The notes: generated from the letters alone by a model not told the origin. A stretch of 64,000 nucleotides of DNA from Mycolicibacter heraklionensis (GCF_001021505.1 NZ_LDPO01000014.1:62001-126000), one strand, 5' to 3'. Numbered from the stretch's first letter, positions 49,177 through 58,966 are shown. Numbers and translations are program-made.

Positions 49177-51378
49177 CTAGCGGTTGTCGGCGAACGAGCG
49201 CAACGCGTCGATCTGAGCGGGATCCAGTGAGGGACGGACGCTTTCGCGCGCCGCGGCGATGTCGGCCATGGTGACATCGGCAGCATCGATACTGCGCCGC
49301 ATTGCCGTGAGGGCCGCTTCGCGCAGCAGTGCCACGCAGTCCGCGGCGCTGTAGCCGTCCAGGTCCGCGGCCAGCGCGTCGAGGTCCACGTCCTCGTGCA
49401 GCGGAACGGATTTCCCGGACACCCGCAGGATCTGTCGGCGGGCATCGGCATCCGGCGGCTCGACGAACACCAGCTTCTCCAGCCGGCCCGGCCGGGTCAG
49501 GGCCGGATCGATCAGCTCGGGACGGTTGGTGGCGCCGACCACCACCACGTCGCGCAGCGGGTTGGCGCCGTCGAGCTCAGTGAGCAGCGCGGCCACCACC
49601 CGGTCGGTCACCCCGGAGTCGAAGCTCTGGCCGCGCCGCGGTGCCAGGGCGTCGATCTCGTCGAGGAACACCAGCGACGGCGCCGAATCACGGGCCCGCT
49701 GAAACAGGTCCCGCACCGCCCGCTCACTGCTGCCCACCCACTTGTCCATCAACTCCGCGCCTTTGACGGCATGCACGCTGACCCGACCAGACCCCGCCAG
49801 GGCGCGCACCACAAAGGTCTTGCCGCAGCCGGGCGGGCCGTAGAGCAGCACACCGTGCGGCGGGTCGACGCCCAGCCGGGTAAAGGTGTCCGGGTGTTGC
49901 AGCGGCCACAGGATCGCTTCGGTCAGCGCCTGTTTGGTGGCCACCATGTCACCGACGTCGTCGAGAGTGACCGAGCCGACGGAAACCTCCGCAGCCGCCG
50001 AGCGCGACAGCGGGCGGATCACGCTGAGCGCCCCGATCAGGTCCTCCTGGGTGAGCTTGGGCTCCTCGTCGTTGTCGCTGGCCCGCGACGCCGCCCGCAG
50101 TGCCGCCTCTCGAACGAGTGCAGCAAGGTCTGCGGCCACGAAACCCGGTGTGCGCTCGGCGATCTCACCCAAGGTCAGGTCCGCGGTGGGAACCGAGATA
50201 AGCAGGGTGGCCAACAGTGCCGCCCGGGTCGCACCGTCGGGCAGGCTCAGCCGGATCTCGCGATCGCACAAGTCCGGCGCCCGCAGTCGGGGATCGACAT
50301 GATCCGGCAGCGCCGACGTCGCGATGAACGCCACCCCTTCGGTGGCCACCACGTTGCGCAGCTCGGCGAGGATCAGCGTTGCCACCGGCTCCGATGGTTC
50401 GGGCAACAGGGTGTCGACGTCGGCGATCAGCAGCACCCCGCCACCGTCGCAGACCTTTGCCGCCGCGGAACGCACCGCGGCCAGCCGCTCATCGGCGGCC
50501 AGCGCCCCGATCTCGGGTCCGTCCAACTCGATCAGCCGCCGGCCCTCACACACCGCACGGACCAGGGTGGTCTTGCCCACCCCGGCCGGACCCGACACCA
50601 GCACACCGAGATTCGTTCCGGCGCGCAGGGTTTTCAACAGCTGTGGCTCGTCGAGCGCCAACTTGAGCCATTCGGCGAGCTTGGCGGCCTGCGCTTCGCA
50701 CCCCTTGAGTTCATCGATAGCGATCCGGGCCGGGGTCGCCGGCTTGGACACCGGGGCGGGCGGACCGATGGTGCCATTGCCGAAGGTGACCAGTGAGTTG
50801 GGCTGCACGCTGACCGGGCCGGCGGGGTCCACACCGGTGACGGTCAGCAGCTCCGAAGTCCAGCTGATTCCCACCGAGGACGCCAGGGCCGTGGTGGCCG
50901 CCGACGTGGACGTTCCGGGCCCCAGGTCGCGGGGCAGCAGGGACACCGCGTCGCCGACCGTCATCACCTTGCCCAGCAAGGCCTGGCGCAGCGTGTTCGG
51001 TGACAAACTCTGCGAGGCCAGCGTGGAACCGCTCAACGTCACCGACCGGGCGCCGTAGACGGTCACCGCGTACACCACCACCTCGGTGCCGTCGCGCAGC
51101 CCGGCGTTGGACAGCGTCACGTCGTCGAGCAGCGCCACACCGGTCGGTGCATCCGGTCCGGTCAGCCCAGCCACCGCCGACGTCGTGCGAGAACCCGTCA
51201 GCGACACCGCATCCCACTCCCGGATACCCAGGGCGGCAACGGCTTCGGGGTGCAGTCGAACCACGCCGCGGCGGGAGTCGACGGCGGAGGTGTTGAGCCG
51301 GGCGATCAGCGTCAGGTGCCGGGAGGAATCGACTCGGCGGTGTTCTTCGCGCTCTTCGGTGGAACCCACCCGGGTCAA
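49177..51378 (-). CDS. Cdc48/p97-like double AAA+ ATPase (Rv0435c-like)
   Basis: A 733-residue ATPase. The N-terminal 200 residues form a Cdc48-N-like double-psi barrel domain (RLHPEAVAALGIREWDAVSL). D1 has Walker A GPAGVGKTTL near 265 and a degenerate Walker B (LLIADVDTLL). D2 has the canonical GPPGCGKTF (about 520), Walker B LVFLDEIDALAPRRG and second-region-of-homology GATNRPELIDPAL. Such ATPases unfold or remodel protein complexes. The start is uncertain: TTG 51378 or GTG 51369. Length is close to M. tuberculosis Rv0435c (728 aa). Confidence 0.9.
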   Translation of the reverse strand: MTRVGSTEEREEHRRVDSSRHLTLIARLNTSAVDSRRGVVRLHPEAVAALGIREWDAVSLTGSRTTSAVAGLTGPDAPTGVALLDDVTLSNAGLRDGTEVVVYAVTVYGARSVTLSGSTLASQSLSPNTLRQALLGKVMTVGDAVSLLPRDLGPGTSTSAATTALASSVGISWTSELLTVTGVDPAGPVSVQPNSLVTFGNGTIGPPAPVSKPATPARIAIDELKGCEAQAAKLAEWLKLALDEPQLLKTLRAGTNLGVLVSGPAGVGKTTLVRAVCEGRRLIELDGPEIGALAADERLAAVRSAAAKVCDGGGVLLIADVDTLLPEPSEPVATLILAELRNVVATEGVAFIATSALPDHVDPRLRAPDLCDREIRLSLPDGATRAALLATLLISVPTADLTLGEIAERTPGFVAADLAALVREAALRAASRASDNDEEPKLTQEDLIGALSVIRPLSRSAAAEVSVGSVTLDDVGDMVATKQALTEAILWPLQHPDTFTRLGVDPPHGVLLYGPPGCGKTFVVRALAGSGRVSVHAVKGAELMDKWVGSSERAVRDLFQRARDSAPSLVFLDEIDALAPRRGQSFDSGVTDRVVAALLTELDGANPLRDVVVVGATNRPELIDPALTRPGRLEKLVFVEPPDADARRQILRVSGKSVPLHEDVDLDALAADLDGYSAADCVALLREAALTAMRRSIDAADVTMADIAAARESVRPSLDPAQIDALRSFADNR

Positions 51379-51522
51379 ATTACGCGGATTTCCTCATGCA
51401 TGTCGAACACCTTCGTGCGGGGTCGTCAGCGGAACTTGTCGTACCGGCACCCAACTAGACGACATCGTCAAAGCGCTCGACCGACGCGGTGTGGATCCCG
51501 TCCGCGCGCTTGAATAGAGCCC

Positions 51523-52080
51523 ATGCGGTCACACCTGCTGATGTCGGCGCTCTGCGCGGCCCTGCTGACGGCACCGTCCCCGGCCAGGGCGGACGACGCA
51601 TCCCCGTTGGCCGACCTGGTGGACGCCGCCGCCCAGCGACTCCAGGTCGCCGACGACGTGGCGGCGATCAAATGGCAGACCGGAGGCGCCATCGAGGACC
51701 CGGCCCGGGTACAGCAGCAACTCGCGACACTGGCCGACCGCGCCGTCGGCGACAACCTCGACCCCGACTATGTGCGGCGGATCTTCACCGATCAGATCAG
51801 CGCCACCGAAGCTGCCGAGCATTACCGGTTCGCCCAGTGGAAGCTGGATCCGGCCGCCGCGCCTGCCACCGCGCCGGACTTGACGGCCTCGCGGGCACGC
51901 ATCGACGCCTTCAATCAGGTCATGCTGGCCCAGATCGGCCAGCGGTGGGAGCTGCTGCACTCACCCGCGTGCGTCGCCGAACTCGACGAGGCGACTCGAA
52001 CCGTCAGCGAAACAAGGCAATTCGACGAGTTCTACCGGCAGGCGCTGTCGTCGGCGACCCGGGACTATTGCGACGGCTAG
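51523..52080 (+). CDS. secreted chorismate mutase (AroQ-gamma type)
   Basis: A 185-residue protein with a signal peptide (MSALCAALLTAPSPARA, cleavage near ARADD) and a helical AroQ-gamma fold matching M. tuberculosis Rv1885c: LADLVDAAAQRLQVADDVAA, KWQTGGAIEDPARV, DPDYVRRIFTDQISATE and FAQWKLDPA. The catalytic Arg/Lys/Glu residues lie in these helices. A Cys near the middle (SPACVAEL) and one at the end (RDYCDG) form the expected disulfide. It converts chorismate to prephenate outside the cytoplasm, whose role is unexplained. In M. tuberculosis it is at another locus. It is convergent with pssA (1-bp gap). Confidence 0.9.
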   Translation: MRSHLLMSALCAALLTAPSPARADDASPLADLVDAAAQRLQVADDVAAIKWQTGGAIEDPARVQQQLATLADRAVGDNLDPDYVRRIFTDQISATEAAEHYRFAQWKLDPAAAPATAPDLTASRARIDAFNQVMLAQIGQRWELLHSPACVAELDEATRTVSETRQFDEFYRQALSSATRDYCDG

Positions 52081-52081
52081 C

Positions 52082-52984
52082 TCAGCGGCCCGGCTTGCGC
52101 AGCCGCAACCGGGCCATCGACTGCCCACTAGGCCGACGGATGCCCCGCCGCACACCCGGGCGGCGGCCCGGCTGCGCCCGGCGGATCGCCCGCCGCGCGG
52201 CCCGGCGCTCCCGGGGGGCGTCCTCCCACGCCTCCGGGTGTGCGGCCACCCAGCGCTGACTGCGGACCGAGAACGGAATGGTGCACAGGTACGTCCCGAT
52301 CAGCACCAGCACCAGCACGTAGGGGAACAGGAACGCTGCCGCGGCCACCAGCGCCAGCACCGCCAGCAGTACGGCGGCCAGGTGCGGCGGCACCGACACG
52401 GCGTGCATCTTGCGCATCGGGATCCGGCTGACCAACAACATCGACGTGCCCACCACCCAGATGCAGGTGAACCACTGCGAGGTCCACCATCCGTCGCCGA
52501 ACTCCAGCTTGGCGGCCAGCAGGCCCATCAGTGTGATGGCACCGGCCGGGGCGGGCATCCCGACGAAGAACTCCCGGGTGTAGGCCGGCAGGGTGGCGTC
52601 GTCGAGCAGGGTGTTGAACCGGGCCAGCCGCAGCACCACACACACCGCGTACAGCAGCACCACGATCCAGCCCGCCGGTTGCGTCGACAGCAGCGTCACA
52701 TAGATCACCACCGCCGGAGCCACCCCGAAGTCGACGGCGTCGGCCAGGGAGTCGATCTCGGCGCCCATCCTCGACTCGGCGTCCAGGATGCGCGCCACCC
52801 GGCCGTCCAGGCCGTCGAGAATGGCGGCGGCGGCGATCAGTGCCATCGCGAGATGCGGCTGCCCGTCCAGCGCGTACTTGATCGAGGTCAAGCCGGCGCA
52901 GATCGCCAGCACCGTCATCGAGCTGGGCAGGATGTGCAGACCCACCGGGCCCCGGCCGCGGGCCTGCTGGACAGGAATCGTCAT
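52082..52984 (-). CDS. pssA: CDP-diacylglycerol-serine O-phosphatidyltransferase
   Basis: A 300-residue membrane enzyme making phosphatidylserine from CDP-diacylglycerol and serine. The CDP-alcohol phosphotransferase motif is complete ([26 protein letters not shown] split as DG..AR...G...D...D), followed by six to eight membrane helices. The C-terminal tail is Arg-rich ([17 protein letters not shown]). The ATG overlaps the psd stop by 4 bp. It works with Psd to give phosphatidylethanolamine. Confidence 0.93.
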   Translation of the reverse strand: MTIPVQQARGRGPVGLHILPSSMTVLAICAGLTSIKYALDGQPHLAMALIAAAAILDGLDGRVARILDAESRMGAEIDSLADAVDFGVAPAVVIYVTLLSTQPAGWIVVLLYAVCVVLRLARFNTLLDDATLPAYTREFFVGMPAPAGAITLMGLLAAKLEFGDGWWTSQWFTCIWVVGTSMLLVSRIPMRKMHAVSVPPHLAAVLLAVLALVAAAAFLFPYVLVLVLIGTYLCTIPFSVRSQRWVAAHPEAWEDAPRERRAARRAIRRAQPGRRPGVRRGIRRPSGQSMARLRLRKPGR

Positions 52985-53688
52985 GACAGGTCGGCCAGGA
53001 CGGTTTCGCCGGCGACCATGCGCTGGCCCACGCCGACCAGCGGCTGCGTCCCGACCGGCAGGTAGACGTCGAGTCGCGAACCGAAGCGGATCAAGCCGTA
53101 GGTGTCACCGATCGCCAGATGATCACCGGGCCGGGTGTCGCAGATGATGCGCCGCGCCACCAGCCCGGCGACCTGCACGGCGATCACCTCGGCGCCGTCG
53201 GCGGTGCGGATCCGCACGCTGTTGCGCTCGTTGTCCGCACTGGCTTCGGTGCGGTCCGCGGACCCGAACCGGCCGGCCCGGTGCAGCACCTCGATCACCT
53301 CGCCGCCGACCGGAGCCCGTTGCACGTGAGCGTCGAAGACCGACATGAAGATGCTGACCCGCGGCAATGGGGTGTCGGGCAGGTCCAGCTCCGGCGGCGG
53401 GGGCGCGCAGTCGACCAGGCAGACCATGCCGTCGGCGGGGGCCACCACCACACCGGGGCGAGTCGGCGGCACCCGGCGCGGATGCCGGAAGAACCCGGCG
53501 CTGGCGCCCGCGGCCAGCAGCCCGGCGCCGCGCAGCCACCGCTGCTTGCGGCCCAGCAGCGCCACGCCCAGCGCGCTGCCGACGAACGGCAGTCCGGCGC
53601 TGTGCATCGGCGGCACCGTCGAGCGCACCAGCTCGATCAGGTGCCGGAGACCGCCGGGATCATCTGCTGCGCGGGGGCGTCTGGCCAT
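52981..53688 (-). CDS. psd: phosphatidylserine decarboxylase
   Basis: A 235-residue short-form (type II) PSD. The chain is self-cut at the GS in [10 protein letters not shown] (about residue 212) to form the pyruvoyl cofactor. [17 protein letters not shown] holds the conserved His-rich active-site strand. The N-terminal hydrophobic stretch anchors it to the membrane. It converts phosphatidylserine to phosphatidylethanolamine. It lies in the moeA2-psd-pssA operon. Confidence 0.93.
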   Translation of the reverse strand: MARRPRAADDPGGLRHLIELVRSTVPPMHSAGLPFVGSALGVALLGRKQRWLRGAGLLAAGASAGFFRHPRRVPPTRPGVVVAPADGMVCLVDCAPPPPELDLPDTPLPRVSIFMSVFDAHVQRAPVGGEVIEVLHRAGRFGSADRTEASADNERNSVRIRTADGAEVIAVQVAGLVARRIICDTRPGDHLAIGDTYGLIRFGSRLDVYLPVGTQPLVGVGQRMVAGETVLADLS

Positions 53689-53713
53689 TGGGCCATCTTA
53701 GAAGCTGGGCGGC

Positions 53714-54931
53714 TCAGCCGGTCAGGTCCCAGACTTCCACCTCGGTGCCCACCGCCAGCTCGGTCACCTCGTCGGCGATGTCGAGGAGGCAGTTCGCCGA
53801 CGCCAGGTAACGCAGGTGGTGCGAGGCCGGCGGCCCGTAGTTGGTGACGGTCCCGGTTTCGTAGTCGAGCAGCCCGCGCCGGAACTGCCGCTTGCCGGCC
53901 GGCGAGACCAGTTTCTCGCTCAGGACCGCGGTGCGGCGCGGCCGATCCGGCTTGGGCAGGCTCATCGCACGACGCAGTGCGGGCCGGATGAACACTTCGA
54001 AGGACACCTGTGCGCTCACCGGGTTGCCGGGCAGCGTGATGATGGCCGCGTCGCCAACGCGGCCGATGCCCTGCGGCATCCCGGGCTGCATCGCCACCTT
54101 GACGAAATGCACGCCCTGGTCGCCGTCACGGCCGAAGACGTCCTTGACCACCTCGTAAGCCCCTGCGCTGACTCCGCCGCTGGTGATCACCAGATCCACC
54201 GCCCCGTCACGGACGCCGTAGCGGTCGAGCACCGCGGTGAACTCGGCGGTGTCGTCGGCGACCGTCACGGCGCCAACCACCTCGGCGCCGGCGTCACGCA
54301 CCGCCGCCGCCAGCATCACCCCGTTGGACTCATAGATCTGGCCAGGCGCCAGTGGCGTGCCGGGTTTGACCAGCTCGGAGCCGGTGGAGATCACCAGCAC
54401 GCGTTGCCGGGGCCGTACCGTCAACTCGGCCAACCCCAGCGCCGAGGCCAGACCGGCCGCCGGCGCACTGACCAGTTGCCTGGCCCACAGCACGGTGGCG
54501 CCCGCCGCGACGTCTCCGCCGGACCGGCGGACATGGCGCCCCCGGGGAATCGTCGCGCTGATCTGTACCACGTCCAGGCCGCCGTCGGTGTCCTCGACGG
54601 GAACCACGGCGTCGGCGCCGTGCGGAATGGGCGCGCCGGTCATGATGCGGTGCGCGGTGCCCGGCGTCAGGGTGGGGATATCGGTGCGGCCTGCCGGAAT
54701 GTCTTCGGTGACAGGCAGTTTCACCGGTGCTTCCGGTGCCGCGGCCACGATGTCATCGGCGAGCACGGCGTAGCCGTCCATCGCGGAATTGTCGAAGACC
54801 GGCAGCGAGATCGGTGCGATCACGTCCGCGGCCAGTACCAGTCCCTCGGCGTCGGCCAGTGCGACCGTGATCGGCGGCCGGGCCTGAATCAGATCGGCGA
54901 CGGCCCGCTGGTGCTCTTCGACGGATCGCAT
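53714..54931 (-). CDS. moeA2: molybdopterin molybdotransferase MoeA2
   Basis: A 405-residue protein, equal in length to M. tuberculosis MoeA2 (Rv0438c). It inserts molybdate into adenylylated molybdopterin. Motifs are LPVFDNSAMDGYAV, IMTGAPIPHGADAVVPVED, the MoCF-binding VISTGSEL and TSGGVSAGAYEVVK, and LPGNPVSAQVSFEVF. The ATG at 54931 (MRSVEEHQ) is chosen for the family N-terminus; an upstream reading would run into the SDR intergenic gap. Confidence 0.92.
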   Translation of the reverse strand: MRSVEEHQRAVADLIQARPPITVALADAEGLVLAADVIAPISLPVFDNSAMDGYAVLADDIVAAAPEAPVKLPVTEDIPAGRTDIPTLTPGTAHRIMTGAPIPHGADAVVPVEDTDGGLDVVQISATIPRGRHVRRSGGDVAAGATVLWARQLVSAPAAGLASALGLAELTVRPRQRVLVISTGSELVKPGTPLAPGQIYESNGVMLAAAVRDAGAEVVGAVTVADDTAEFTAVLDRYGVRDGAVDLVITSGGVSAGAYEVVKDVFGRDGDQGVHFVKVAMQPGMPQGIGRVGDAAIITLPGNPVSAQVSFEVFIRPALRRAMSLPKPDRPRRTAVLSEKLVSPAGKRQFRRGLLDYETGTVTNYGPPASHHLRYLASANCLLDIADEVTELAVGTEVEVWDLTG

Positions 54932-54945
54932 CTGGACAGTTTGAC

Positions 54946-55869
54946 TCAGACGGGGAAGGTGATTCCTGTCAGCTCCTCGGAGACGGCCCACAACCGCTGT
55001 TGCAACTCGACGTCGTGCGCGTGCTTGCTGGCGTCCACCAGCTTCGGATATCCGCGCTGCTCACCGATGCCGCTCGGACCGTAGTACTGCCCGCCGAGTA
55101 CCCCGGGGTCGGTGGCCGCGCGCAGCGTGGGCAACGCACCCATCGCGGCGCTCTGCACCACCAGGGGCATCAGTAAACGGTCTGCGGGACGCAGGAATGG
55201 CGGCAGGTGCCGGGTCAGTTCGGTGTTAGCGGTACCGGGGTGCGCAGCGACGGCGATGGTCGAGCGGCGTTTGGCGGCCAGCCGGCGCTGCAACTCGTAG
55301 GTGAACATCAGGTTGGCCAGCTTGGACTGCCCGTAGGCGGCGATCCGGTTGTAGCCGTGTTCCCACTGCAGGTCGTCGAAGTGGATTGCCGCCATGATCC
55401 GGTGCGCCATGCTGCTGACGGTCACCACGCGAGACCGCTTCACCCGCACCATCCGCGGCAGCAACAGGCCGGTCAGGGCGAAATGCCCCAGATGGTTGAC
55501 GCCGAACTGCAGCTCGAAACCGTCGACGGTGTGCTGCTTGGGCGTGTACATGACGCCGGCGTTATTGATCAGCAGATCGATGCGGGCATGGGCGGAGCTC
55601 AAGGCCTCGGCGGCTTGGCGGACCGACGCCAGCGAGCTCAGATCGAGTTCCTGTACCTCGACGGCGGCCTGCGGGTGGGCCTGCGTGATCCGGTTCGCCG
55701 CCGCGTTGCCCTTGTCGAGGTCGCGTACGGCCAGCACCACCAGGGCGCCGTGCTCGGCGAGCACCTCCGCGGTGTGATAGCCGATTCCGGTGTTGGAGCC
55801 GGTGATTACCGCGACGCGGCCGGTCTGATCCGGCACGCCTGCCGCAGCCCACTTGTCCCGGCTACTCAT
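54946..55869 (-). CDS. short-chain dehydrogenase/reductase (Rv0439c-like)
   Basis: A 307-residue SDR of the retinol-dehydrogenase/protochlorophyllide-reductase-like group. ITGSNTGIGYHTAEVLAEHG is the NADP loop, NNAGVM the structural motif, and VSSMAH followed by YGQSKLAN the catalytic Ser, Tyr and Lys. The start ATG 55869 gives MSSRDKWAA. It precedes moeA2 by 14 bp. In M. tuberculosis the next gene is groEL2; here it is the unrelated ydbS. Confidence 0.9.
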   Translation of the reverse strand: MSSRDKWAAAGVPDQTGRVAVITGSNTGIGYHTAEVLAEHGALVVLAVRDLDKGNAAANRITQAHPQAAVEVQELDLSSLASVRQAAEALSSAHARIDLLINNAGVMYTPKQHTVDGFELQFGVNHLGHFALTGLLLPRMVRVKRSRVVTVSSMAHRIMAAIHFDDLQWEHGYNRIAAYGQSKLANLMFTYELQRRLAAKRRSTIAVAAHPGTANTELTRHLPPFLRPADRLLMPLVVQSAAMGALPTLRAATDPGVLGGQYYGPSGIGEQRGYPKLVDASKHAHDVELQQRLWAVSEELTGITFPV

Positions 55870-55970
55870 GTGACAAACGATACTCAGGTGACGCATCGTG
55901 CGCCGGATCGTTTGCCAGGCTCGCGCGGTCGACGGTGCGGCGCGGCCCGCGCCCTGACATCCTCTCCTAC

Positions 55971-56483
55971 ATGGCGCAGCACGCAGACGGCTCCACGGCG
56001 ACCACCCTGGTCGATCCCACCAATCCGCCCAGCTCCCGTGCGCCCTTGGTCTGGGCGCTGGTCGGTGCGGTGCCCTGGCTGTTTCTGGCCCTGCTGCAGC
56101 TGGGCTGGGCGGCCGCCGACGAGCGGCTTGCCTGGCTGCACGTCACCGCCCTCGCGGTCACCGCGCTGGGTCTGCTGGTCTCGGCGGTGATCGCCCCGTT
56201 GTGGCGCTACCGGGTGCACCGGTGGGACGTCAGCGATCAGGCCGTCTACACCCGCACCGGTTGGCTGGTGCAGGAGCGCCGGATCGCGCCGATCTCGCGA
56301 GTGCAGACCGTCGACACCTACCGGGGTCCGCTGGATCGGCTGCTGGGACTGGCCAATGTGCGGGTGACCACCGCGTCGTCGGCGGGCGCGGTGCACATCG
56401 TGGCGCTCGATGCCGCCGTCGCCGACCGCATCGTGGCGCAACTGACCGACATTGCCGCGCTGGGTGCCGAGGACGCCACGTGA
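55971..56483 (+). CDS. bacterial PH-domain membrane protein YdbS
   Basis: A 170-residue protein with two membrane helices (VWALVGAVPWLFLALLQ and LHVTALAVTALGLLVSAVIA) followed by a bacterial PH-2 domain with the YRVHRWDVSDQAVYTRTGWL start and IAPISRVQTVDTYRGPLDRL core. YdbS-type proteins occur paired with YdbT. The start ATG 55971. The stop overlaps a GTG of a short frame that looks like the original 5' end of ydbT. Confidence 0.85.
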   Translation: MAQHADGSTATTLVDPTNPPSSRAPLVWALVGAVPWLFLALLQLGWAAADERLAWLHVTALAVTALGLLVSAVIAPLWRYRVHRWDVSDQAVYTRTGWLVQERRIAPISRVQTVDTYRGPLDRLLGLANVRVTTASSAGAVHIVALDAAVADRIVAQLTDIAALGAEDAT

Positions 56484-56542
56484 GTAGCGCCGAGCCGCGC
56501 CGGCACCGGCCGTCCACGCTGACGGTGCGTGTACCGCATTAA
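56480..56542 (+). pseudogene. probable 5' remnant of ydbT left after an insertion
   Basis: GTG at 56480-56482 overlaps the ydbS stop by 4 bp (GTGA), the usual coupling for ydbS-ydbT. The frame gives SSAEPRRHRPSTLTVRVPH and then TAA. The intact ydbT begins 3.1 kb further on with MNSTQRSEQWQRLS. The simplest reading is that a cassette was inserted and ydbT regained a start nearby. The remnant is short, so chance cannot be excluded. Confidence 0.4.
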
Positions 56543-56769
56543 ACGACGTCGATGCTTATAACGCGTGCCTGGGGAAGATGAATGGGCACTGTGCGCATCG
56601 TCCCCCAGGTATTCCTGGCGCATTCCACGTCGCGTGCACCTACCCCGACGGTGGCCGCGGCGCACGCCGATCCGAACGCCAGCTCCAGGGTGAATAGCGA
56701 CATGAGCGCGAACGGCACGCACGCCGCCAGCACCAGCAGGAGCTGCCGAGGTGATCAGCCGCCAGGCGC
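56543..56769. other. junction region left of the DUF4185 cassette
   Basis: A noncoding stretch between the ydbT remnant and the stop of the small secreted-protein gene. It starts with an AT-rich part (near 56535-56570). A minus-strand frame at 56539-56733 (hydrophobic start, several Cys) could encode a 64-residue exported peptide from a GTG, but it has no convincing ribosome site. No direct repeat matching the other junction was found. Confidence 0.35.
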
Positions 56770-57294
56770 TTAGACGTGGGAAAGCCATCCGGATCCGTTG
56801 GGGGACAGTACGAAGCCGCGGTCCTGTGGATCTTTGCAGGCGGTGGTTCCGGAGTCATTGACACCGCAGACCACACCACCGAGGGAGATCGAGTGAAGTG
56901 GAGGGAGAGTCTTGATCGAGTGGCCGTTAACGGTGTCGCTCGTACCGAGCGTCCCGCTGCTTGCCTGTACCGGACCGTCCGTTCCGATTGAGTTCACGCG
57001 GGGTGTGCCCCCTGCTGTTGGTGTGGCGGGCGGGATGGCCGGCAGGTTGTTGCCGGCGCAGGCGGCTCCCGAGTTGGGTCGCACGGTGCACACGACGCCG
57101 TCAGGGGTGAGGAAGAACGTCTCCGAATGGGAGATTCCTGGGGTGTCGATGGTGATCGCATAGTCGGCCGGGTTCACGGGTGCGTAGCTGTTGATGTCGG
57201 GAAATGGCGGGGTGTCGGCCCGGGCGGTGCAGCCGCCGGAGGTGAGAGCGGCGACAAAGGTTCCGGCGGCGATCATGAGTGTCTTGACGAGCAT
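56770..57294 (-). CDS. small secreted Cys-containing protein downstream of the DUF4185 gene
   Basis: A 174-residue exported protein. The signal peptide is MLVKTLMIAAGTFVAALTSG with a Cys at 22 and an ARADTPP cleavage-like site. The mature part contains two related Cys pairs, GVVCTVRPNSGAACAGN and GVVCGVNDSGTTACKDP, in which each Cys is about ten residues from its partner, joined by a Pro/Thr linker, and it ends FVLSPNGSGWLSHV. This repeat structure is seen in small secreted mycobacterial proteins of unknown role. It is the third gene of the cassette (41 bp after the DUF4185 gene). It could be a partner or protective factor; that is inference only. Confidence 0.72.
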   Translation of the reverse strand: MLVKTLMIAAGTFVAALTSGGCTARADTPPFPDINSYAPVNPADYAITIDTPGISHSETFFLTPDGVVCTVRPNSGAACAGNNLPAIPPATPTAGGTPRVNSIGTDGPVQASSGTLGTSDTVNGHSIKTLPPLHSISLGGVVCGVNDSGTTACKDPQDRGFVLSPNGSGWLSHV

Positions 57295-57335
57295 GTCAGT
57301 CCTATCGAAACGTGGCCCACTGTCGTTCGGGATCG

Positions 57336-58952
57336 TTACCTGTTCGGGTTTACCTGAAATTGTTCCACGACGTACGGGGTGTTGGTGCCGGTGTTCCATT
57401 GGCTGACCAGGATGTCCATATCGTCGAGGGTTGAGCCGGGCAGGATGTAGCCGCCGTAGTTCTGCGGGTAAGTTCCTGGCACTGGATTGGCCCAGTCGCC
57501 GCCGGGCGCCACGACGGTACGCGCCCCGGCGAATACATCCGTCGGGGCTTCTCCGATGTGGAGGTCCACTGAGCCATTGGCGCCGTTAAATCCGGCTAGG
57601 ACCGGTTGCCCGCCGACTTCTTGGAAGCTCAGCTCGCCGTATGTATCTCCGCCCGGTGGTGGGACGGCTACTTGCCCAGGAGTGCCCCATCCGCTACCTG
57701 TCCAGGGTTGCCATGAGCTGCGGTCGGTCACGTTCGCGGGGTCGGCGCGATACATGGAGACGCCCTGGCTGCGGTCGAAGGCGTCCGCCGCGATGTAGAC
57801 GTTGCCGTCGGCGGCTTGATAGCCGCTGATCTGTGTGGGTGCACTGCTGACGGCGGTTCCTGGGTGTGGCATGTCTGCGGAGGGTTGCGCGTTAGGTGTC
57901 CATGGCCGCCATGATCCGTCGATGGGTTGCCAGCCGCTGGCCGGATCGTTGGTGACTTTCGTCAGCCACGTGCCTCCGGTTGGATTCAGGTCATTGGTTC
58001 CGGCCACCATCATGTAGGTGGTGCCGTCGCGCATCCGGATGCTGCCCGCGGGAAGCGTGTTCGTACCTGCCGCCTGTGGTGGCGGGAGGAAGAGCACGTT
58101 ACTGCCGTCGGGGCCGGTCAGCGGGGGGCCGTCGATGACCACCTTGCCGTTCTCCATGTGTACTGGCACCGCTGCTGAAGGGTAGTGGTCGCCCACGCCC
58201 ATCTTGTCGCCGGAGAATGAGTCGCCCAGGATCATGACTTGCTTGCCGTTGGGCAAGGTGATGACTTCACCGAGGTCGGCAGCGCCGATACCGGGGATGC
58301 CGGGATCAGCACCGGTGCCTGCGACTGGCCCCAGGTTCCGGGACTCTCCCCGGCGCAGCACGTCATCGACGAGCACCACGCGCGGCTGTCCGTTGCCACC
58401 GGCCCCACCATCGGCGCCGTCTTCACCGAAGCTGAACGAGTGCAGGCCCGCCGTGGCCGTGGTGAGTTGGCGGGCTATCTCCTGCTCGTTGTTTACCAGG
58501 TTCGCGGCTCGGGATTTGATGAAACTGGCGTGAGCTTGGGCGGCTTGCTCGCGCTGCGTCTGCTCGGCGGCGGAGCTGTAGTAGGTCCAGGTGTCGGTGA
58601 CGGAGTAGTCATCGCCGACCCGGAAGTCTTCGCGCTCGGCGGTATTGACGGCAGAGAGCACCAGTCCCTTGTTGCTCTGCTGGGCTTGCGCGCCGCGGGT
58701 GGCGATAGCGGCGGCGTTGCGCAGCATGTCGGCGGGACCGTGGATTCTCACGACGTCGGCGGCGGCGCGCTGTTGGAAGGCTTCGGCGCCGGCGCCGGTC
58801 CAGGGGGTGCCTCCGGGACTCTTTGAGGCGTCGCGGACTTCGGTGAACGCGGCTTCCCAGGTGTTGGCGAGGTTGGTCCAGGCGGTGGCGTTGGTGGTGA
58901 GGTAATCCCAGTTGGCGTCTTCGATCTCGGTCAGCGGTGGCAATCCGGACAT
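57336..58952 (-). CDS. WXG100-like N-terminal domain fused to a DUF4185 (GH183-type) domain
   Basis: A 538-residue protein. Residues 1-170 are a helical ESX-target domain like those paired with EspC-type proteins (NWDYLTTNATAWTNLANTWE, then the turn TPWTG with Trp51 and Gly53, GAEAFQQRAAADV). A Gly-rich linker follows at about 172-188, then a DUF4185 beta-domain to the end: ADLGEVITLPNGKQVMILGD, YMMVAGTNDLNPTGGTWL, then YGGYILPGSTLDDMDILVSQ and WNTGTNTPYVV. DUF4185 proteins include endo-D-arabinanases (GH183) that cut mycobacterial arabinan. No Sec signal is present, so export through a type VII system together with the adjacent EspC-like protein is likely. Confidence 0.82.
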   Translation of the reverse strand: MSGLPPLTEIEDANWDYLTTNATAWTNLANTWEAAFTEVRDASKSPGGTPWTGAGAEAFQQRAAADVVRIHGPADMLRNAAAIATRGAQAQQSNKGLVLSAVNTAEREDFRVGDDYSVTDTWTYYSSAAEQTQREQAAQAHASFIKSRAANLVNNEQEIARQLTTATAGLHSFSFGEDGADGGAGGNGQPRVVLVDDVLRRGESRNLGPVAGTGADPGIPGIGAADLGEVITLPNGKQVMILGDSFSGDKMGVGDHYPSAAVPVHMENGKVVIDGPPLTGPDGSNVLFLPPPQAAGTNTLPAGSIRMRDGTTYMMVAGTNDLNPTGGTWLTKVTNDPASGWQPIDGSWRPWTPNAQPSADMPHPGTAVSSAPTQISGYQAADGNVYIAADAFDRSQGVSMYRADPANVTDRSSWQPWTGSGWGTPGQVAVPPPGGDTYGELSFQEVGGQPVLAGFNGANGSVDLHIGEAPTDVFAGARTVVAPGGDWANPVPGTYPQNYGGYILPGSTLDDMDILVSQWNTGTNTPYVVEQFQVNPNR

Positions 58953-58966
58953 CGCGGTCTACCTGC

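Noticed and set aside
56539..56733. A 64-codon minus-strand frame with a hydrophobic start and Cys residues
   Set aside because: It depends on a GTG without a ribosome site and no related protein is recognised; kept only as a note in the junction region.
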